Source: an uncultured Oligoflexales bacterium (GTDB taxonomy: Bacteria > Bdellovibrionota_B > Oligoflexia > Oligoflexales > JAPPIL01). From it: a stretch of 64,000 nt of DNA. Position 1 is the stretch's first letter, and each line of letters starts with the position of its first letter. Both the position numbers and the translations under genes were made by a program. The stretch is taken from contig OY282434.1 of the NCBI GenBank assembly GCA_958296095.1, forward strand, positions 2,014,001-2,078,000, given 5' to 3'. The notes below the pieces were generated by a model, which had not been told where the DNA came from, did no database searches, and was given only the letters and a program-made list of their open reading frames with translations. Positions 1 through 7,775 of this stretch are shown one piece after another.

Positions 1-268
1 TAAGCACATACTCTTGTCTGAAAGCATAATCTAACAGCAATATGGCAGTATTTGCGGTCGAGTTTTCGCACGGTCTCCCCGTGCCGTTCATGTAGCTCTT
101 GGTCGGCAAGCCTCAACGCAATAACGAGAGGCTGGGGAGCAAGTCTGAACGCAATAACGAGAGGTCTGAGAACAAGCAGCGAGCTAGGAAGCGAGCGATA
201 CAAAGAGCAGCGTAGCGAGCGAAGCGAGCTAGGAAGCGAGCGTTACAAAAAAGCCTCGTAGACGAGCG
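1..268. repeat. Modular repeat cluster, left edge of window
   Basis: Gene-free. Bases 1-110 are the end of a ~170-bp structured repeat element in minus orientation; its left stem arm lies outside the window, the right arm GGTCGAGTTTT is at about 57-67, and a GCACGG/CCGTGC hairpin follows. Bases 110-180 carry units of the type GCCTGAACGCAATAACGAGA plus GGTCTGA. Bases 175-268 carry the GC-rich type AGCGAGCTAGGAAGCGAGCG. The same three modules recur near 21.5, 27.3, 29.7, 54.3 and 63.1 kb. The cluster abuts the stop codon of the next gene directly. Confidence 0.85.
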
Positions 269-814
269 TTACAAAAAGCCGCGCATGCGCAGCGCTGCGC
301 GCAGCCAGAGATTGAAATCAAACAGCAGCGTTCCTGTCAGTGCCGCGGCGGCAAACCAGAGCAGTGTCAGTTGGTTGAACGTGTCTGCGCCCCATAAGGA
401 AAAGGCCAACAGCGCCACCCCCGCAATCGCCAGGTGATGAAAAAGTCCTGCACTCCTGACCTTATCCACCTCCGCGGGTTTCAACAGATACGTGGCAAAT
501 GCAGCCCCAGGGGCGATAAAGATAGCTCCGCAGATAAGCGCACACACACTTTCCCCGTAAGCATGGTGAATATAGTGCAGCAGCTCGGCACTGCCACCCA
601 AGCTCAACCCAAACTGCGGGCAAAACGACAGTGTCAGCATGCCCATGACCGCTTGCACCAACGAGAGTTTGGCAAAGACCAGCACCGCGCTAGGTTGCAG
701 CTCGGCCTTGATGTGGCACAAGACACGGGCGTGGGCGCGTGCAGGCACAAGCCCGTTGCGGCAGGCGATAAATTCCTGCAAGTCGTCGTTGATGTCAGAA
801 TTTTTGCGCATCAC
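269..814 (-). CDS. Four-helix membrane protein, possible anti-sigma partner
   Basis: 181 residues, not recognised by family. A polar N-terminus (about residues 1-40, with a CRNG and a CHIK segment) is followed by four hydrophobic stretches at roughly 42-62, 86-108, 126-143 and 147-165, so it should sit in the inner membrane with a cytoplasmic N-terminus. Its ATG overlaps the stop codon of the sigma-factor gene by four bases, which implies translational coupling. Being last in an operon with an ECF sigma factor and a metal pump suggests an anti-sigma role as in the Cnr system, but no anti-sigma domain is visible; that role is inference. The gene ends exactly where the repeat cluster begins. 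Confidence 0.7.
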   Translation of the reverse strand: MMRKNSDINDDLQEFIACRNGLVPARAHARVLCHIKAELQPSAVLVFAKLSLVQAVMGMLTLSFCPQFGLSLGGSAELLHYIHHAYGESVCALICGAIFIAPGAAFATYLLKPAEVDKVRSAGLFHHLAIAGVALLAFSLWGADTFNQLTLLWFAAAALTGTLLFDFNLWLRAALRMRGFL

Positions 815-1338
815 AATCCCGATGGGGTATATTTTAGACGTAATTTTTGCAAACCGCGTGAGACAATCTTACGCACCCCAACCTCGCTGCGGCCGAGACG
901 TGCCGCGATGCTGCGATAATCCTGTTCAGAAAAATACTTAAGCTTCAGCACGGTCTTTTCATCAGCGGTCAGGCGCTGCTCGCCATCGAGATCGAAGTGG
1001 ACATCTTCGTGCTGCACCTCCACCAACCCATGCTCATCCCGTAACGCAACCCAAGGTAAGGCAGGTTTTTTTAAGTGATCGAGCAGCTCACAACGGCAGA
1101 TAACGTACAGCCACGCCAGCACGGGATACCTGCTAACATAGCGCGCTCGTGTTTTGTGTAATTTAATAAAAACGTTTTGAAATACATCTTCCCGCTCCCT
1201 ATCATCTCGCAACCGCCGCCGCAGCCAGGCATTGACATGCCCCCGACAGCGCAGATAGAGCCGCTCGAAGGCGGCGTAATCGCCTTGCTGGTAGCAGCGC
1301 ATCAGCTCTTCATCGCTTGCCGTGCGGTAGTCTTTCAC
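811..1338 (-). CDS. ECF-type RNA polymerase sigma factor
   Basis: 175 residues, the usual size for an extracytoplasmic-function sigma factor. Region 2 spans about residues 8-75 (EELMRCYQQGD, EREDVFQNVFIKLHK, a WLYVICR core-binding helix), and region 4 about residues 118-168 with an HTH (LKYFSEQDYRSIAARLGRS) ending in KLR. No region 3 is present. It overlaps cusA by four bases upstream and the membrane-protein gene by four bases downstream, so it is made with the efflux pump. The likely role is transcription of the pump operon or an envelope metal response. The promoter it recognises cannot be read from this window. Confidence 0.88.
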   Translation of the reverse strand: MKDYRTASDEELMRCYQQGDYAAFERLYLRCRGHVNAWLRRRLRDDREREDVFQNVFIKLHKTRARYVSRYPVLAWLYVICRCELLDHLKKPALPWVALRDEHGLVEVQHEDVHFDLDGEQRLTADEKTVLKLKYFSEQDYRSIAARLGRSEVGVRKIVSRGLQKLRLKYTPSGL

Positions 1339-4300
1339 CCTGCCTCCGTGTGGCTGGCGGGGAGGAAAAAAGAGCAGATCACTGGCACGAGAAACAACGT
1401 CAACAGCTGCACTGCCATGCCACCTAGCACAGGAATGGCCATCGGTTTCATCACCTCACTGCCTGTCGAGGTTGACCAAATCACGGGTAACAGTGCCAAC
1501 ACCGTTGTGGTCGTCGTCATCAACAGTGGCCGCACTCGCCGCCCGCCTGCCTCGAGGATACAGGCGTTAAGTTCCTCTTGCGTGCCCGGTCGCTTCAGCT
1601 TAAAAATTTGCTGCAAGTAGGTAATCATCACCACCCCATTGTCGACGGTAATGCCAAATAAAGCAATAAAGCCCACCCACACCGCTACCGAAAGATTGAA
1701 ATCACCCGCCCACAACAGCAGCATCCCGCCAGCCATCGCCAACGGCACCGCGCTGCAAACGATCAAAGCATTGCGCCAACCACCAAGCCCCAAGAAAATA
1801 ATCAGCAAATTTATCAATAACACCAATGGCACGAGTAGCATTAAGCGTCGGTTCGCCCGCACTTGATTTTCATACTCCCCCGCCCACACTAGCGCATAAC
1901 CAGGTGGCAAGGTCACGTTTTGCTCCACATGCTGCTTGGCTGCCGCGACAAAATTGCCCAGACTGCGCCCCTTGACGTTGAGCAGCACGAGTGCACGCAG
2001 CATGCCGTTCTCCGATTGAATCGCCGCCGGCCCTGTCACCACTTTAATCTCCGCCAGCTGTTCCAGCGGGATATGCTGACCTGTCGGGGCGGGCACAAGC
2101 ACGCGCTTGAGTTCGTCAATACGATCACGTAGCTCTTTCTCGTATCTCACCCGAATCGGGTAACGAGCTCGTCCCTCATAAAACTGTCCGATAGGCACAC
2201 CACCCACTGCTGTCTGTAAAATTTCCGTCACCGTGCCAGTGTTGATGCCGAAGCGCGCCGCGGCAACGCGGTCGATGTCAAACTCGATGTAAGGCTTGCC
2301 GCTGATACGTTCGGCGTAGACTCCGTAAGCTCCCTCGACCTGTTCAACCTCCGCCCCAATCTGGGCGGCGAGCTCTTCTAGTTTTTGTAAATTATCGCCA
2401 AAAATCTTAATACCCACCGCCGTTTTGATGCCTGTAGAGATCATGCCGATGCGGGTCTGAATAGGAAAATCCCACGAGTTAACCAAGCCAGGCACCTGCA
2501 AGGCACGGTCGAGTTCGTGCATAATGTCGTAGATGCTCTTGCCCTGCCACTGGTCACGCGGCACAAGTTTGACCACCGTCTCAATCATCGCTACCGGGGC
2601 GGGGTCGAGCGGCGAGTCGGTGCGGCCTAATTTGCCCACCGCATACTCCACTAGAGGGTGTTCTTTGAGGACGCGATCGGTGTAAGCCAACAACTCCCGC
2701 GCTTTTGTCATGCTGACATCAGGTGTCGTTACAGGCATGTAGAGAATGTCACCCTCGTTCAACGACGGCATGAATTCCTTTTGCAAAGCATTGAAGGCGA
2801 GATAACTAACTGCCAGCAATGGTATGAGCGACGACAAAAACACCCAGCGATGCCGCAACAGATGCCGCAGCAAAAAATGATAGCTGGTAACGATGCCTAG
2901 GCTAAGTTTGTTTTTTTGCAGAGGTTTTAGCTCGCCGCGCAAAAATAGCGCCGCCAACGCAGGAATAAGCACTACGGCAACCAGCAACGCACCGAGCATG
3001 GCCAGTGTCTTCGTCCACGCCAGCGGTGTAAATAGCTTGCCCTCGCTGCCTTCAAGGGCAAATACAGGCAGAAAAGTAACGATCGTTGTCATCACCGCAG
3101 TCATAATAGCAGGGCCAACTTCACGTGCCGCGTGCGAGATTATTTGCAGTCGGGCGCGTTTATCGGCCTCAGGTTGCGCGGCTAAGCTAGCATAGATGTT
3201 TTCCGTCATGATAATGCCCATATCGACCATCGAGCCGATGGCAATTACCAGCCCTGACAAGCTCATGACGTTAGAGTCGATCTCCAACAACCACATCAAA
3301 ATAAAACTTATGCCCGCGCCGAATGGCAGCGTCAACGACACCAGCACCGAAGCTCGCAAGTGCAACAAGAACAGCAGGATAACGATGACGGTGATGATTA
3401 TCTCTTGGCTGAGTGCACTGTAGACCGTCGCAATGGTATCACCAATTAATTCGGTGCGGTCATAGAAAGGCACGATGCTGACCCCGCGCGGCAACCCCTT
3501 GGCAACGACTTGCAAGCGCGCTTTAACGGCATCGATCACTGCCTGCGGATTTTCACCGTAACGCATCGTCACCACCCCGCCGACGCTAGCAGTGCCGTTT
3601 TTGTCTAAGGCACCGCGCCGAAACGCGGGACCAACGCCTACCCGTGCAACATCTTGTACCCGCACGGCGACGTTGTTACGCACCGCAATGACGACGTTTT
3701 CAATATCCGCCAGCGAGGTAAAAAAACCTCTGCCGCGCACAACAAATTCACGGCTGCCGTCCTCGATAACTTCTGCTCCGACATCCATATTGCTGTTTTT
3801 GATTGCTTGCAATAACGCACTGAAATGCACATCAAAAGCAAAAAGTTTTTTAGGGTCAACATCGATTTGGTATTCTTTAACAAAGCCACCAATACTGCTA
3901 ACTTCGCTAACGCCCTTAACACTTTGCAGCATATATTTGATATAAAAATCCTGCAACGAACGCAGTTCGGCAAGTGAACGAGGTTGCTCGGATTCAGCAG
4001 TGTTTTCAACGGTATACCAAAATATCTGCCCGAGGCCCGTAGCATCAGGCCCCATTTTGGCAATTGCACCAGCAGGTAAGGTGTCACCCGCGGTCGAAAG
4101 TTTTTCCAAAATACGGCTACGACTCCAGTAAAAATCAACCTCATCATCAAAAATTAAATAGATGGTTGAAAAACCAAAGGCCGAGGTGCCGCGTATATCC
4201 TTGACGCCAGGAACGCCTTGCAACAACACACTCAGTGGATAGGTAACCTGCGCTTCGATGTCTTGGGGCGAACGTCCCCGCCATTCAGTAAAAACGATTT

Positions 4301-4454
4301 GTTGGTTCTCGCCGATGTCAGGGATGGCATCGATACGGGCATGCCTGAGGCTAAACACGGCCCCTAGCGCGATTAAAACAAAGCTGATGACGACTAGAGT
4401 TCGGTGCCTGAGCGCGGCGGTAATTAATTTAGTTATGACGGTGTGCATCGCCAC
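1335..4454 (-). CDS. cusA: CusA-type heavy-metal efflux RND transporter
   Basis: 1039 residues, full length for HAE-RND pumps, which export metal ions from periplasm or cytoplasm by proton antiport. The N-terminus shows the expected segment (DAIPDIGENQQIVFTEWRGR). The proton-relay helix near residues 390-415 keeps its Asp and Glu (SMVDMGIIMTENIY). Three methionines that bind Cu(I)/Ag(I) in E. coli CusA appear in matching contexts (LYMPVTTPD, PAPVAMIE, TRIGMISTGIK), favouring a monovalent copper/silver pump over a zinc/cobalt one. The start overlaps the end of cusB by 26 bases and the stop overlaps the sigma gene by four. It forms a trimeric inner-membrane pump with the CusB-like and TolC-like neighbours. 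Confidence 0.93.
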   Translation of the reverse strand: MAMHTVITKLITAALRHRTLVVISFVLIALGAVFSLRHARIDAIPDIGENQQIVFTEWRGRSPQDIEAQVTYPLSVLLQGVPGVKDIRGTSAFGFSTIYLIFDDEVDFYWSRSRILEKLSTAGDTLPAGAIAKMGPDATGLGQIFWYTVENTAESEQPRSLAELRSLQDFYIKYMLQSVKGVSEVSSIGGFVKEYQIDVDPKKLFAFDVHFSALLQAIKNSNMDVGAEVIEDGSREFVVRGRGFFTSLADIENVVIAVRNNVAVRVQDVARVGVGPAFRRGALDKNGTASVGGVVTMRYGENPQAVIDAVKARLQVVAKGLPRGVSIVPFYDRTELIGDTIATVYSALSQEIIITVIVILLFLLHLRASVLVSLTLPFGAGISFILMWLLEIDSNVMSLSGLVIAIGSMVDMGIIMTENIYASLAAQPEADKRARLQIISHAAREVGPAIMTAVMTTIVTFLPVFALEGSEGKLFTPLAWTKTLAMLGALLVAVVLIPALAALFLRGELKPLQKNKLSLGIVTSYHFLLRHLLRHRWVFLSSLIPLLAVSYLAFNALQKEFMPSLNEGDILYMPVTTPDVSMTKARELLAYTDRVLKEHPLVEYAVGKLGRTDSPLDPAPVAMIETVVKLVPRDQWQGKSIYDIMHELDRALQVPGLVNSWDFPIQTRIGMISTGIKTAVGIKIFGDNLQKLEELAAQIGAEVEQVEGAYGVYAERISGKPYIEFDIDRVAAARFGINTGTVTEILQTAVGGVPIGQFYEGRARYPIRVRYEKELRDRIDELKRVLVPAPTGQHIPLEQLAEIKVVTGPAAIQSENGMLRALVLLNVKGRSLGNFVAAAKQHVEQNVTLPPGYALVWAGEYENQVRANRRLMLLVPLVLLINLLIIFLGLGGWRNALIVCSAVPLAMAGGMLLLWAGDFNLSVAVWVGFIALFGITVDNGVVMITYLQQIFKLKRPGTQEELNACILEAGGRRVRPLLMTTTTTVLALLPVIWSTSTGSEVMKPMAIPVLGGMAVQLLTLFLVPVICSFFLPASHTEAG

Positions 4455-5697
4455 CTATCTCGCTATAGCCGCCGAACAGCTGTGCCTGTGCGTCGAGCAA
4501 AAAATTACCATCGAGCACTATCTGCTGGTGTTCTTCCAGCCCAGCTTTAACTTCAACATAGCCTTCTGCCTCGTAACCAGTCTGTATTACTTTAGCCTGA
4601 AATTTTTTGGCGCTAATCTTTGTCCATACGACTTTGCGTTTACCTGTGTCGATCATCGCACTGCGAGGAATGACCAGTGGCATGCCAGGCAATTCAATCT
4701 GCAAGGTAACATCAGCAATCATGCCAGGCTTGAGTTTGTTGCCAGGATTGTCTACCGTTGCACGAATCTTAAGCGTGCGCGAAGTCGTGTCCAAGGCAGG
4801 CGAAATAAAATCTATCTCACCCTCTAATGCTTGGCCAGGTACGGCGACAAACTGCATCGTCACTGCTTGACCGCGCGTGACGAGACTAGCATCATGTTCG
4901 TAAACGTCAATTTCTACCCAAACACTCGATAGGTCATAGAGTTCAAAAAAAATCTGCCCCTCTTTGAAATAGCGCCCGGCAACGGCATGGCGTTTCTTGA
5001 CGACACCACTGACAGGCGAATAGATGGTGACACGCTCGGGGACTTTGCCGCGCTGCGCCCACTTTCTGTATTGAAACGATTGGATACCCCACAGACGAAG
5101 TTTTTTCTCAGCTTGGGCAAGCATATTTTGTCCGGCAGAGCGCGATGATTGCCGCAGACCGCGATGCGCAACGAGATATTCTTCGCCCGCAGTAATCAAA
5201 GCAGGACTGTAGAGATCGAGCACCGCATCGCCGCGCTTCACCTTGCTGCCAGTAGACTTGATGTAAACTTTTTCGACTCTACCACCGACACGGGCCGGGA
5301 TGGTCTTTTCACGGGTTTCAGCTTGTAAAACTCGGCCCAGTAGACGTGCTCGCTTCTGCATCTTCATCGTCGTGACCGTAAAATAGGCAGGGCGAAAATG
5401 CTGCAGCTGTGCCTTGCGTAGTCTTATCTCGGCTACCGTCGTGCTGGCGATGTCACTAGCTGTCGTCTCTTGTTCATCCTGCTCGTCTGGCTCGACTTCG
5501 ACTTTGGTCAAGTTCATGCCACATATAGGACACTTGCCTGGCGCACCTTCTCTTATCTCTGGATGCATCGAGCAGGTGAAGTAAAAATCATGCTCGTGCT
5601 TGTGTTCAGCAGACATGTTGGCCTTATCATCTTCGGCGAGTACGGATGTTGCTAGCGCACAACCTAGTGCCAAAATTAGCAAAATTAAATTATTCAT
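4429..5697 (-). CDS. cusB: CusB-type periplasmic adaptor with heavy-metal-binding domain
   Basis: 422 residues. A signal peptide (MNNLILLILALGCALATSVLA) precedes a small heavy-metal-binding domain at about 38-65 with the typical CSMHPEI ... GKCPICGMNL pattern, then the barrel-sandwich, hairpin and beta-barrel regions of a membrane-fusion protein (TIPARVGGRVEKVYIKSTG, SPVSGVVKKRHAVAG, KPGMIADVTLQIELPG). The adaptor links the inner-membrane pump to the outer-membrane channel and, in the Cus family, hands metal to the pump. Its start overlaps the TolC-like gene by eight bases. The added N-terminal metal-binding domain is common in Cus/Czc adaptors. Confidence 0.92.
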   Translation of the reverse strand: MNNLILLILALGCALATSVLAEDDKANMSAEHKHEHDFYFTCSMHPEIREGAPGKCPICGMNLTKVEVEPDEQDEQETTASDIASTTVAEIRLRKAQLQHFRPAYFTVTTMKMQKRARLLGRVLQAETREKTIPARVGGRVEKVYIKSTGSKVKRGDAVLDLYSPALITAGEEYLVAHRGLRQSSRSAGQNMLAQAEKKLRLWGIQSFQYRKWAQRGKVPERVTIYSPVSGVVKKRHAVAGRYFKEGQIFFELYDLSSVWVEIDVYEHDASLVTRGQAVTMQFVAVPGQALEGEIDFISPALDTTSRTLKIRATVDNPGNKLKPGMIADVTLQIELPGMPLVIPRSAMIDTGKRKVVWTKISAKKFQAKVIQTGYEAEGYVEVKAGLEEHQQIVLDGNFLLDAQAQLFGGYSEIGGDAHRHN

Positions 5698-6892
5698 GCA
5701 GCGGTGCTCCCTTGAGATAGCGATGCTTTAAGTGTGTGGTAGCCAGCTGAGCTTGCAGTGCGGTCTGCTTGAGTAGTATGTTTTGCAGTTGCAACTCTGC
5801 TTGCAGCAGTTCTGCGTAAGTTGCTTCACCGTGACGATAAGAGATAAAGGCAAGACGGCGTGAGTCGCGCGCGAACTTTTGTGTTTCGCTCCGCAAAATT
5901 TGCAACTCGGCAGTTATCCTAGCGCTGCGTCGTCGTAGAAAATCTAGCTCGCTGCTCTTGCGCCTGCGATAGGTGTCGAGCTGCAACTCAGCCTGCTGCT
6001 GCGCGTGCAAACTGCTGGCATACGCGGCACGGCGACCGGCACTGACAGGCAAGGGCAGGCTGAAACTGAAGCTGAAAAAATTGCCCTGCCCATCGAGATT
6101 GGGACGATAAGCCGCAGTAACGATGAGGTCAGGCATGCGGGCGGCGCGCTGTGCCTGTGCCTGCGAGGTTTTGGCGCGCCGCGTGTATTGCAAAGCCTGC
6201 TCCTTGTAGTCCTGGGTGTCACTGTCTGTTGGGGTAGTGGCGAGCAGCGACCACGGGACTGAGGCGAAGTCAATCTTGGCGCGTTGCCCTGTCAAGTAGT
6301 GCAGCTTGGCCTGCTGTTCTTGATGGGCATGGTCTTTGTTGCTCAAGGCGGTGCGCACTTCAGCCTCTCTTATCTGAATGTCGAGCACAGCAAGGCGGGT
6401 GGTCTTGCCGTTGGTGTAGAGTTGCTCGGCGACATCGAGGGTTTTGCGCAACCAGAGGCGGTTCTCTTGTAAAATTTTATGCTCGGCACGCAGTTTGCGC
6501 TCGGTAATCAAAATCTGCCACAGTGACAACAACAACTCGCGTTGGCGGTCTTCGGCTTGTGCTTGCACACTCTGTTCTTTTGCCACAAAAACCTCGTGCA
6601 GGTATCGGTAGCGTCCTGTCAGAGGAATTTTTTGCATTATCCCAACATCAAAGCCACTCATCGGCGTGGCTTTGCCCGCGAACCACGCTGGCGATAAATT
6701 TTTGGCGCTGAGTTTGACGACGGGATCACTCCAAGCACTGCGCTGCACCCCCTCCTGATGCACTGCTTGTGCGGCGCGCTGGAGGGCGATGACAGCCGTG
6801 TGCTGGTCGATCAATTGCACCGCGTCACGAAAAGTAAACCCGCTAGTCAGCAGGGCGATAACGATGAGTAAATAAGCCTGCATGCATACCAT
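5690..6892 (-). CDS. TolC/CusC-like outer-membrane efflux channel
   Basis: About 400 residues from the ATG at 6892; the frame is open to 6964, but the later start puts a signal peptide (QAYLLIVIALLTSGFTF) at the N-terminus, and an ATG at 6883 is also possible. Two long alpha-helical repeats rich in Ala/Gln/Leu/Glu, with a conserved-looking PDL segment (AARMPDLIVTAAYRPN) before strands of the second repeat, fit the outer-membrane factor family. It is first in the five-gene efflux operon and overlaps cusB by eight bases. Its upstream side is the putative replication origin, so the operon reads away from it. Confidence 0.85.
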   Translation of the reverse strand: MVCMQAYLLIVIALLTSGFTFRDAVQLIDQHTAVIALQRAAQAVHQEGVQRSAWSDPVVKLSAKNLSPAWFAGKATPMSGFDVGIMQKIPLTGRYRYLHEVFVAKEQSVQAQAEDRQRELLLSLWQILITERKLRAEHKILQENRLWLRKTLDVAEQLYTNGKTTRLAVLDIQIREAEVRTALSNKDHAHQEQQAKLHYLTGQRAKIDFASVPWSLLATTPTDSDTQDYKEQALQYTRRAKTSQAQAQRAARMPDLIVTAAYRPNLDGQGNFFSFSFSLPLPVSAGRRAAYASSLHAQQQAELQLDTYRRRKSSELDFLRRRSARITAELQILRSETQKFARDSRRLAFISYRHGEATYAELLQAELQLQNILLKQTALQAQLATTHLKHRYLKGAPLHE

Positions 6893-7065
6893 TACGACAC
6901 AAGACGGGAGTTTGTGACAGTTTTTTATGCACTCGCATCTGTTCGAGAGACGAAAGCCTGCCACTCCCGTAATGCTCTCACTTTGGCGGCGAGGCTGGAG
7001 GCATATATGACGATAACTATTTGATTTTATTGATATAAATACAGTATTTTGTCAAAATTTATAAA

Positions 7066-7590
7066 TGTTCCACGTGGAACGTTCCGTGCTCAGGCGTTAT
7101 CCACAGTTATCCACAGGCAGTGTTGCACGTGAAACATATAGGGTTGTCTTCAATTACCCCCACAGTTATCCACAGCTGAGTGTTCCACGTGAAACATTCA
7201 GAAAAATTTAAGATTTAAGCCTAAAAAAATGCTTTTTAGGCTCGTATTCACCCACGTTTGTTGGTTTTTGACTAAATCCAGCTGTTTTAAGCCAAAAACA
7301 CACGGATGTGGTCGAAAACGAGCATTTTTACTGAAAAAAGTGGTCGTACTCGTCTGAAAATAGGAATTTAGCTAATTTTATCGTTAAAATGTCTTTTCAG
7401 AGACTAAAAATACGAGTGCGTTATGCACGGGAAGTGTTTCACGTGCAACATTCAGGGTCAATCTAGGGGCAAGCCGTCCGCTTCAGTCTGCCCACTGCCG
7501 AGGTTATCCACAGCTGAGTGTTCCACGTGGAACGTTCCGCGTTCAAACGTTATCCACAGCTATTCACAGCTGAGTGTTCCACGTGGAACA
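7066..7590. promoter_or_regulatory. Cluster of six parS-like ParB-binding sites
   Basis: Sixteen-base palindromes close to the widely conserved parS consensus TGTTTCACGTGAAACA. They are TGTTCCACGTGGAACG (7066-7081), TGTTGCACGTGAAACA (7121-7136), TGTTCCACGTGAAACA (7181-7196), TGTTTCACGTGCAACA (7435-7450), TGTTCCACGTGGAACG (7519-7534) and TGTTCCACGTGGAACA (7575-7590, a perfect palindrome). ParB would load here and spread for chromosome segregation. Several DnaA boxes sit only 8-20 bases from a parS site, so the two protein complexes would be side by side. Confidence 0.8.
7219..7241. other. Perfect hairpin inside the origin region
   Basis: GCCTAAAAA and TTTTTAGGC form a nine-base-pair perfect stem with a five-base loop. 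The stem has T-rich and A-rich arms, so it could act as a terminator in either direction or as a structural element between the two DnaA/parS clusters. No open reading frame ends near it. Confidence 0.45.
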
Positions 7591-7775
7591 TTTATAAATT
7601 TTGATAAAAAAATTATAAAATGTCTTTTATTTTAGATAGTTAAATAGATTTCTGTCTGGGTGTCGGGTACACGTTCGGCTAGCGCATCACCGTGTTTGAC
7701 ATTCTGGGTGGCGGGTGATAGTTTGCGCCGCACCGATCGATGAATGTGATCTGCGGAGGGCGGTGACCTCTTGTC

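Larger units (their letters stand above)
6893..7775. other. Putative chromosomal replication origin (oriC)
   Basis: An 883-base gene-free stretch between divergent genes. It has five perfect DnaA boxes TTATCCACA, all on the plus strand: 7097-7105, 7107-7115, 7166-7174, 7504-7512 and 7550-7558. Near matches lie at 7421-7429 (TTATGCACG) and 7560-7568 (CTATTCACA). Two AT-rich tracts (about 7009-7065 and 7590-7650) flank the boxes and could serve as the unwinding element. Six parS-like sites are interleaved. DnaA boxes, AT-rich DNA and parS together are what bacterial origins show; no dnaA, dnaN, gidA or parAB gene is in the window, so the call is inference from site density. Confidence 0.75.

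Noticed and set aside
434..941. Plus-strand frames opposite the membrane-protein and sigma genes
   Set aside because: Shadow frames of well-supported minus-strand genes, low-complexity and without ribosome sites.
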